Position numbers and translations under genes: made by a program. From positions 826,501 through 890,500 of the forward strand of contig JAPFBL010000119.1 in the NCBI GenBank assembly GCA_026182355.1: a stretch of DNA of 64,000 nt. The letters run 5' to 3'. The notes beneath the pieces were generated by a model, which did no database searches, was not told the origin of the DNA, and was given only the letters and a program-made list of their open reading frames with translations. This DNA is from Hermatobates lingyangjiaoensis. Its lineage: Eukaryota; Arthropoda; Insecta; Hemiptera; Hermatobatidae. Shown one piece after another: positions 57,421 through 64,000 of this stretch; position 1 is the first letter of the stretch; every line of letters begins with the position of its first letter.

Positions 57421-58335
57421 AACCGTTAGCGGAATGGCCTGACATTAAAGTTAAAATGTTAACTTTAATTTCTTCCTTATTATTTTAGAATGGAATTAAT
57501 AATTATTGTCACTTAATTAATGGAATATCACCTGCCTTAATCATCAATAATTAATTATGATCATTACTGTGATATATAATTATTGGACCAGTAACACTCC
57601 CACCATAATACAAGTTTTTATGAGGTAGTCTTTCGTTCCCCCAATGCGTCTATGTCATGACGGATCCCAACCATTATGAGAGAAGATAATAATTTAAGGA
57701 AATTTTAATCATTATGTCAAATAAGAAATTAATTATAAACAAATTAACGAGAATATAAAATAATGATATATAAAAAAAACATCAATAGAAGACAGTGCAT
57801 TAAAATAAACATGGGAATTACTTAAAAAGAAATTTATATAGTTGACAAGCGGTTTGTCATCATTTAAAAGAAAGGTGGATGGCACACTGAGAGAAGCACA
57901 AACACAAATGCCATGACCCTGTCATTGTTTTCAACTTTCCACTGAAGAGCTCGAGGCTAGCAATGGTGTTTCGGCTAGTTATTCATTTGAAAGCTTACTG
58001 ATGGCACTCGACGGACAATTTCACCATGCCGGTATTTGTATATGATAAATAACTGTTGACATCTAATTAACATAACTCAAGACAAACTTTGCTTAAATAG
58101 TGTGAATAAAGGAAATGAAAACCTGTCAATGCGTTAAGTTACTGTTTAGTGCGGGACAAAGTGATGAGTTTCACCATTTCACATCAATATCAATATCTCT
58201 ACATATAAAGTCCGTGAGTTTGTTTGTTTGTTCACCAATTTCCCGTGGGGATAGAGACCTGAAATTAAATCTATGTTATTTATTACCTGAATAATGTTAA
58301 ATAAAAGAAAATAATCACTATATTCCCAAAATTGA
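57421..58335. other. AT-rich stretch, nothing recognised
   Basis: GTCCGTGAGTTTGTTTGTTT (58209-58229) resembles the ends of several interspersed repeats, but no element could be delimited. Confidence 0.4.
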
Positions 58336-58336
58336 A

Positions 58337-58690
58337 GCCAGGGTAGCAAGTGTCTTGTTAGGGTAGCTCGCCGATGTCAGTAGTGCAAATGTATTACATA
58401 TAAATGTAACAAAAAATGTTTATTTTTAAATAAATATTTGCGTAATATAAACACTGGTGATAAACTAAGGGTATGGAAACAGGGTAGTCCACTGGTCGCC
58501 GATGACAGTAGTACAAATATGTTAAAAATAAATCAAACAAAAAAAATTTTTGAATTTAAAATTTGAATAATATACAAAATGATGATAAAGTAATGCATTG
58601 ATCCAGGGTAGCCAGTCGCTTGCGTGCTCGCATTTGACAGTAGTGTAAATGTATTATAAATAAATGTAACAATTATATAATAAACTACTA
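58337..58690 (+). repeat. Three tandem units of about 125-143 bp
   Basis: Units start at about 58337, 58479 and 58603 with CCAGGGTAG or CAGGGTAG. Each continues with CTCGC or GTCGCC, GACAGTAGTGCAAATGTA and an AT-rich tail (AAATAAATGTAACAA). The third has AGCCAGTCGCTTGCGTGCTC, which resembles the tRNA-like head of the SINEs at 2888 and 27356. They may derive from a truncated SINE head that was amplified in tandem. Confidence 0.75.
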
Positions 58691-60340
58691 CATTAGAAAT
58701 TAAAAATGAATAATTTTAGAAACAAACTTGAACACAAATGTCAGATAAAATACAAATGTTCTGAGGTAATATTATAAAGACACATTCCTTTCATTAATCT
58801 TTTTTTATGTTAAGTAAATAGATTGAATATTTCAATTTACAAGTTTTGTTTGTTTTAAATATATTTCATTGTGTAAATAACCTGAATTGATGTTTTCTTT
58901 ATTTATATGATAAAATAAATGATTTTAATTTTACTTTTAAATTATTTTTATTTTACTAAATATACATACTGTATATATATCTTGAATCATGTTAGGTATA
59001 CTATATCAAAAGCTTCGGCCATATAAGAATATGTTTCCGCGCTATAATAATAAGAGAACAACAATTAAAATTATCCCTGTCAGTGATGTTCAGTGAATTA
59101 ATTTCAATATCTATTGTTATAATTTCTGAGTGATACAAAGGGTCACGGGTAGTCTACTATTATTATAAAAAGATACTCTTACCCCCGAATGCTCTTTTCA
59201 CTCATTTGAACGGTTTTACAACTCGTTCACCGTCAAGAGCAAATTACAGTTATTCTATCTTAGAGGGTTATAAGAAGCTAATAACACAGGATATTATCTT
59301 GTTTACTGTTGATTACAATGAGTTCAGTCAATGTTGAGATATGACAAAAACCTGCCATTTTAATAGTAATATTACCTTAAAATTAACAAATCGTCTCACG
59401 AACAAGAGAACTATAACATGAAAATCAAACCTTCGTCAAGTCAGAATAGATTGATTGTAAATTTAGCTAAGACAATACTTTTATTCAGGTTATGTTTTAC
59501 GGTGCAGTATTTAAAGTATTTTTAATAAATAAACCTGTTCTAGCAGTTTAAAAAACCTTGTAGCTGTAATAGTAAATTTACCACTCCATGGACAACGGTT
59601 TACATTGAAATTTAAAACTATTGATCTGGAAATAAAAGTTATATCCCCACATATAATCGCAGCTTATGAATAGGAATAAATAAAAAATGTCACAACCAAC
59701 AGTTATTAAATAGTCATAAAAAAAAATATATATATATTTCATAAAATAATTAAACATGAATTTAATCTACAGTCTTGAAATTAATTACTTTATCACTAAT
59801 AAGTTTTATAAAATAGACGAATTTAATAAGTGGAATAAAAAAGGCGAGAGAAGCGACATGGTGTTAATTTAGATATGTGTGCAAAGACTGTGTGGAGCCA
59901 TTCCCACAGGATAACGGCCAGACCTGACCTCGCCTCACCCTGTTCTCTTTCTTTGCTTGCCTTGCTTTAATTGGCCCCATAATACCTTTCAATAATCTAT
60001 ATAATGCAATTTAAATATTATTTACGTTATTTATGACATTATGAATATTATATATATATATATATATATATAATACATATATATTTATTTACTTATTTAT
60101 TTAAATAGTTTTTATTTAATTTTCATTATTTTCTTAATTTTTAATGGCTTTAATTTCTTTTCTTTATTCAATTATAATTCTTATTTGTTATATTATTTTT
60201 CTTGTAAGTTGTCACTCATCCACTGTCTCGTTTAAGAGAACTTGAATCGTCGCTTGTCTTTGGAAAATGCAAACCTTCCTGACAACGGCGCAGATGAAAT
60301 ATAGTAGTCAGTTATACTATACCTAAGTATATAATATACT
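58691..60340. other. AT-rich with (TA)n tract at 60045-60072
   Basis: A GC-richer patch at 59870-59985 has no assignable frame. No other supported feature. Confidence 0.5.
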
Positions 60341-60344
60341 TGAT

Positions 60345-60460
60345 GCCAACCTTTACCTTTTTTTTTAGTTGACGAAGACCGCGGTTTTGACTCTGACGAA
60401 GACGCCTTGTTACACATTATGGTATTGTGATTTCACGTGTTCGTTGTGATATATTATTTT
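60345..60460 (+). repeat. HH-B remnant with doubled hammerhead 5' half
   Basis: TTGACGAAGACCGCGG (60369) and GACTCTGACGAAGACGCC (60390) give two successive copies of the CUGACGA box and stem II 5' strand, 25 bases apart. They are followed by a worn distal part (TATGGTATTGTGATTTCACG). No GAAA box follows either. Confidence 0.55.
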
Positions 60461-60553
60461 ATAAATATACACTTTTTCTATGAAAATACGATCCGAAATG
60501 GACAATTACAGTTTAATGTACATAAAGAAACATAGAGAAATTCAAAACACATT

Positions 60554-60599
60554 CTTACAGTCTCTAATTTTCGGTTGAACCGTCTTCAGGAGAGATAAG
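60554..60599 (-). ncRNA. Hammerhead ribozyme candidate, stem III AAUU
   Basis: Outer stem I CUUA, inner stem I UCUC, CUGAAGA (60589-60583), stem II GGU/ACC (with one unpaired C next to the core), GAAA (60572-60569), palindrome AAUU (60569-60566), A (60565), then GAGA pairing with UCUC, an internal loop, and UAAG pairing with CUUA. A two-part stem I with an internal loop facing the stem II loop is what type I hammerheads use for the tertiary contact. The extra C at the base of stem II is a departure. Confidence 0.65.
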
Positions 60600-60655
60600 A
60601 GAGGGAAACCAAGCGCACTGGTCTCCAACCGTCTCTGTACCAGTGCGCTTGGCTT

Positions 60656-60705
60656 CCCTCTCTTATCTCTCCAAAAGACGGTTCAACCGAAAATTAGAGA
60701 CTGTA
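60656..60705 (+). ncRNA. Decayed hammerhead in the right arm
   Basis: Mirror of 60554-60599, with CAAAAGA in place of CUGAAGA; the rest of the motif (GGUUCAACCGAAAAUUAGAG) is kept. Confidence 0.5.
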
Positions 60706-60740
60706 AATGTGTGTCTTTAATTTCTCTATGATTTTTATGT

Positions 60741-61335
60741 ACATTATTTTATTATAAATTATAATACATGTACCATTATATATTTATATAATGTGTTATA
60801 ATGTGTTATAATGTGTTTATATAATGTCTTTCTTAATAGAAAAGAACACGGAATAATAAGAAAAAAACGCACATCAAATTTCGATCTCGTCGACATCAGG
60901 AGAAAAATAGCTCTGCTTGTGCCACATTGTTGATAACGGTTTTAATAACATCTATACGTCAGTATTGAAAATTTTAATAGAAACTTAAAAATCTAACCGA
61001 TATCTGTTCTATTTGATTAAGCAGTCAATATATATTCCTAAAATTATCTACTTATATATAAGTATTTATCAACGTATAAAACAGTGGAATCAGAAAAATT
61101 TTTTAAAACGTGCGGTTTTCATTCATAATATACTCCAAGACGTAGTGAAATAATTTTATTTAAATTTATAAATTATATATACTTCAAATAAATAAAGGTC
61201 GTGTGGACATAAACTTGAATTTCGAATAGTTCTGTAATTCTTTTGTGTTCTTTTCCTGTGAAGTAAATATTAAATTATTATAAATATATATATATATATT
61301 TTTTAAATTTTTATAAAGTTATCTAAGGAATAGAA
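60741..61335. other. AT-rich, with a hammerhead-like remnant at 60865-60910
   Basis: The minus strand has CUGAUGU, CGA/UCG as a short stem, and AAAUUU, similar in flank to the 37021-37062 copy (GGAGAAAAATAG in both). A TA tract lies at 61283-61300. Nothing else recognised. Confidence 0.45.
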
Positions 61336-61650
61336 AAACTAAAGTTTACAGGACCGGTTATTTCAGGTTCAAATTAAACTGTTATTGAATTATTTCGGTT
61401 TTTTTAAAAATTTTTCATATTAGAAGTTAAAATTTTGAAAAGAAAACTAAGTATTACATTAAAGATTTTTTGCCAGAAAAATATAGTTTTGATTTTTCTT
61501 GTAAAAAATCTTTAAATGTATATTAGTTTTTCTGTTTCAAAATTGTATACTTCTACCCATGAAAAAGGTTTTAAATAAAAACCGAAACTTTGGCAATGAG
61601 AGTTTAATTTGAACCTGCAGAACTGGCCGAGTCCTGATAAACTTTAGTTT
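61336..61650. repeat. Foldback element, family HH-C, both arms
   Basis: The left arm 61336-61480 and right arm 61500-61650 are inverted copies, including AACTAAAGTTTA and its complement at the ends and TTCAGGTTCAAATTAAACT on the left. In the right arm CCCAUGA, stem GGUUUU/AAAACC and GAAAC represent the ribozyme-like core. The left arm is more worn (many T-run changes). Confidence 0.75.
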
Positions 61651-62358
61651 TGTTTATATTTATATATACATTATGAATAAACGAATACACTTTCTTAGTT
61701 CGAGAAACGAACAATACAAAAACTGACATCACTAATCATAGAAGAATTAATTGTAATATTATAGAATTATTATTTGAAAATCGATTGCCTGGACATCCTT
61801 GTATTTATGCAATGATTTTATACAACAACCTTCAATAATTCTTCAAGGTTATAATTCTTCTGTAAATGCAATGGAAGTCACGCATATTCTGTCAAGCGTG
61901 GCAATGTCTAGTTTTTACTTTTGCTATGTGTTTTTGCCACTGTTTCATTTTCCTAAGTACCTGTGGTATATCCATGTATGTTTTGATTTGTGTAGTCCTG
62001 ATAATACTTTATATCACATTTCACATAATACTCTACAATATATAGTGAAAGCCGGCCTAGGCAAGTATAGGCATTTATTCACTAATCTGTAAGAACTTAT
62101 ACAACTTTTCTTACACATTTGTACATAAATGTAAGAAGATATTTTTAAGAAATGGCTACTTAAATAATAAAACACTAAATTTAAATGAAGCCGTCCCCTA
62201 TTCTAATGGAGGCCAGTTGAGATAGGACTTTATTGTTCTGTTGGCATGAGGAATCTGCGAAGAATTGCCTTTTTCATTTTTACTTTTTTTTCTATTATAA
62301 GTAATCTGATACCGTTATTAGTTAATCATTTTTATACTTGGTTCATCCTCTACTATTT
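61651..62358. other. AT-rich stretch, nothing firm
   Basis: A 97-codon plus-strand open frame (61799-62092) rich in Tyr, Phe, Leu and Ser looks like AT-rich chance sequence. Confidence 0.4.
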
Positions 62359-62577
62359 TTAGTGTTTCCTACCAACCGAAAGTGTGTATTTTGACCATTC
62401 TTCTAAAATCCCACAATTGACCGGATAAGGACGAAGTGTATCATCATAGCTGTCAAAACTTGTCCAGTAATCCACACCTTTTTCTTTCCCAAAAACAAAA
62501 CTTACACTAGATCTTTTTAGACTGCCTGTTATATCAAAAACTTTATCAACCAATTGGATTGCACATGTGTGATGATT
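62359..62577 (-). pseudogene. Coding-like fragment, unidentified
   Basis: The minus frame reads HTCAIQLVDKVFDITGSLKR, then FGKEKGVDYWTSFDSYDD and NCGILEEWSKYTLSVGRKH before a stop. Composition is balanced and globular, unlike frames elsewhere. The pattern V-x-D-x-x-G, DYW, FDS-x-D, then P and CG loosely recalls an MBT repeat, but spacing is imperfect and I would not assign it. A stop (TAA) lies just upstream and there is no clear acceptor AG. It may be the last exon of a gene, a retropseudogene or a transposon fragment. Confidence 0.35.
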
Positions 62578-62913
62578 TTTATGTTAGTTTTGCTCCTACT
62601 AAGCTGCGTAGGTGATTGTTTTCTCACAGGTCTTCCGTAGGTCTAAACTCAACCTGCCCAGAACAAAATTCCCATGAACCTAATTTAATAATAGACTACG
62701 TGTCCAAACCTTTAATCAGATGCCCAATTGTAATACAACGTTTACTCTAAGAAATCAAAACTACTTTTGTTTTCTCCATCAACTTCTATCTTCTCCATTT
62801 CCATAGTCATTTATTTTTATTCTATTTTTTTTATCCATCTTCATTTAGATGCTAATTGTCTTTACTTACGTTTATATGTTTTCCTTTTCCTTCCCTTTTG
62901 TTTTTTGTGACAG
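62578..62913. other. AT-rich and pyrimidine-rich, no gene
   Basis: Ends in a long polypyrimidine tract (about 62880-62910) before CAG at 62911-62913, a strong 3' splice site candidate. A second candidate (TTTTCTCACAG) ends near 62629. Confidence 0.45.
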
Positions 62914-62944
62914 CTGTCCGCAATTTGGGGGATAGTAAGGACTC
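62914..62944 (+). other. Possible 31-nt microexon
   Basis: A polypyrimidine tract and TGTGACAG lie directly upstream, and CTC|GTGAGT, close to the consensus 5' splice site, directly downstream. The 31 bases between could be a microexon or cryptic exon on the plus strand. No neighbouring exon was found to fix a frame. Confidence 0.3.
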
Positions 62945-63533
62945 GTGAGTACACATTTATTAGATACTCCTTGCATCTCAACGAAACGTAAACAGTTGTG
63001 GACAATACTCACCAGAATATTAGTTCGACATCCGTCATCCTCAGAAGTGCTTCACTTACTAAGCTACTAGTGGTACTTCTTAAAGAAAACAGGCTGAGTC
63101 ATAGCGACTTACGTCGTTGATTCAGAATAATGATGTCACAATATACGTAAATATTGCATTATATTCATTATTCATAAAAAATGGTTCCTCTAGACCTACT
63201 ACAAATACTGAGTACTGCACCAGCAGTACTGTACTCTAGCACCACTTCAGTGGAACACTTACTCACCTGATGACCACGGATGTAGAAATACCGATGTTCA
63301 GTAATTATCTGTGTTCTTTTTTTATGTTATCATATATTTATAAGAAGATTCCACAATAAAAAATTGAAACGTAAATCAACACCTAAATACAGTACAAAAT
63401 TCCGAAATGGGATCAAGATATTTCGAACAAGTAACTGGTCGTTGTATTGTACAAGGACTCATCCAGTGACCTTGACCAGGCCCAGTTGCTCTACTCAAAG
63501 ATCTTAGTCTCATTTCTGAATTTCAAACTGTGG

Positions 63534-63537
<4 letters not shown>
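62945..63537. other. No feature recognised
   Basis: The segment 63380-63535 has AAGATCTTAGTCTCATTTC (63499-63517), a short match to family HH-B. The first hammerhead box is not visible. Confidence 0.4.

Positions 63538-63571
<34 letters not shown>
63538..63571. repeat. (TA)n microsatellite
   Basis: A pure TA tract next to the left end of the HH-D palindrome. A second TA tract (63818-63860) lies beyond its right end. Confidence 0.95.
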
Positions 63572-63575
<4 letters not shown>

Positions 63576-63618
63576 TATAATATATTCAGGTAACTCACCA
63601 CAATTAGAGAAGATAGTC

Positions 63619-63654
63619 GCTCTAAGGCCTTTCGTTTTCACGTCGTCAGAGAGC
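63619..63654 (-). ncRNA. Hammerhead-like motif, stem III AGGCCU (left arm)
   Basis: GCUCU (63654-63650), CUGACGA (63649-63643), stem II of GU/AC with a GAAA loop and one unpaired C, GAAA (63633-63630), AGGCCU (63630-63625), U, then AGAGC (63623-63619) pairing over five bases with GCUCU. Stem II is very short. Confidence 0.6.
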
Positions 63655-63715
63655 AAGTGAATACAAGTTGTAAGCAGTTATGAATTCATAACCTGCTTAC
63701 AACTTGTATTCACTT

Positions 63716-63751
63716 GCTCTCTGACGACGTGAAAACGAAAGGCCTTAGAGC
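63716..63751 (+). ncRNA. Hammerhead-like motif, stem III AGGCCU (right arm)
   Basis: Exact mirror of the left-arm motif: GCUCU (63716-63720), CUGACGA (63721-63727), GAAA (63737-63740), AGGCCU (63740-63745), U, AGAGC (63747-63751). Its conservation in both arms follows from the palindrome. Confidence 0.6.
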
Positions 63752-63817
63752 GACTATCTTCTCTAATTTGTGGTGAGTTACCTGAATATTTATATCACGT
63801 GTTATTGTGACAATTTT

Positions 63818-63825
63818 CTATATAT

Positions 63826-63860
<35 letters not shown>
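63818..63860. repeat. (TA)n microsatellite
   Basis: A long TA tract between the HH-D palindrome and an HH-A fragment. Confidence 0.95.
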
Positions 63861-63861
<1 letters not shown>

Positions 63862-64000
63862 CGGTTGGGTCTCCAACCGTCGCTTCACAAGTGCGCTTGG
63901 TGTCCCTTTCTCAACTCTCCAGACGACAGTTCAACCACGAATTAGAGACAGTAAGTGTAAGTGTGTTTGTTCCTTAGTTCTGTGTTTGTGATTCATCGTG
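63861..64000 (+). repeat. Family HH-A, right half, running off the window
   Basis: GGTCTCCAACCGTCGCTTCA, AAGTGCGCTTGGTGTCCC and AATTAGAGACAGTAAG match the centre and right arm of the 60470-60740 element. The core box reads CCAGACGA and is mutated. Confidence 0.7.

Larger units (their letters stand above)
60470..60740. repeat. Foldback element, family HH-A
   Basis: The arms at about 60555-60630 and 60640-60710 are inverted copies (CAGTCTCTAATTTTCGG, AAGAGAGGGAAACCAAGCGC and complements) around a short loop. The element flank includes ATGAAAATACGATCCGAAA and a GTACAT pair at both outer ends. The same family is at 10540-10790 and 63861-64000. Confidence 0.85.
63583..63788. repeat. Near-perfect 206-bp palindrome, family HH-D
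   Basis: The arms 63583-63684 and 63685-63788 are reverse complements; I see only one extra C and small terminal differences. The centre is ATGAATTCAT with no loop. The core GCTCTAAGGCCTTTCG is shared with the palindrome at 9711-9892, but the outer arms are different sequence. Each arm carries a hammerhead-like motif, one on each strand. Confidence 0.9.

Noticed and set aside
61799..62092. 97-codon plus-strand frame as a small membrane protein
   Set aside because: Residues follow the AT-rich base composition, no clear topology or motif, and no supporting splice or promoter signals.
1..64000. Bacterial or organelle origin
   Set aside because: No dense coding, no ribosome-binding sites, no rRNA or organelle genes; eukaryotic mobile elements are present throughout.
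1..64000. Endogenous virus
   Set aside because: No polymerase, capsid or envelope-like frames and no long terminal repeat pair were recognised.

Overview
The window reads as nuclear DNA of an animal, most likely an invertebrate. It is strongly AT-rich, has many (TA)n tracts plus (TC)n, (GA)n and (CA)n runs, has no long open reading frame, and carries decayed eukaryotic mobile elements: a mariner relic, a hAT-type non-autonomous element, fragments of non-LTR retrotransposons and a tRNA-derived SINE family. I could not fix the species. No intact protein-coding gene, rRNA, functional tRNA, CRISPR array or bacterial operon was found.

Most recognisable sequence is repetitive. The most striking component is a set of short foldback (inverted-repeat) elements, 30-100% palindromic, found at 116-364, 7112-7862, 9711-10100, 10540-10790, 11200-11405, 20280-20500, 23394-23438, 24049-24255, 36960-37070, 52027-52140, 55257-55498, 60345-60740, 61336-61650 and 63583-64000. 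Their arms carry the parts of a type I hammerhead ribozyme in order: stem I, CUGANGA, stem II, GAAA, a very short stem III, and stem I again. In most subfamilies stem III is a self-complementary palindrome that differs by family (ACGCGU, ACAUGU, AGAUCU, AGGCCU, AAUU, AAGCUU, ACGU). That architecture is known from hammerheads of Penelope-like elements and retrozymes, which cleave as dimers. Several copies abut (TA)n tracts.

Layout. 1-3.5 kb: hammerhead foldback, an RNase H-like retrotransposon relic, and a head-to-tail duplication containing two SINE copies that differ mainly by small indels. 3.5-6.7 kb: mostly unique AT-rich DNA. 6.7-11.4 kb: dense cluster of hammerhead foldbacks. 12-17 kb: mostly unique DNA, one SINE, one possible decayed exon. 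17.6-19.2 kb: an interspersed repeat with matching ends. 21.8-22.8 kb: dead mariner. 23-24.3 kb: two hammerhead elements. 27-28 kb and 33.9-34.2 kb: SINE and retrotransposon 3' ends. 31.8-32.2 kb: the only CpG-rich island, with a minus-strand reading frame that resembles a first coding exon. 40.0-42.8 kb: hAT element, long palindrome and two SINEs. 46.1-46.4 kb: degenerate minisatellite. 51.7-53.8 kb: nested insertions and a large inverted repeat enclosing a SINE. 58.3-58.7 kb: three tandem units resembling a SINE head. 60-64 kb: more hammerhead foldbacks, a coding-like fragment and a possible microexon.

There are no genes working together here in the operon sense. The window looks intergenic or intronic, shaped by insertion of non-autonomous elements, with at most the edge of one host gene near 32 kb. 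All calls come from reading the sequence by eye; no alignment, folding or database search was run.
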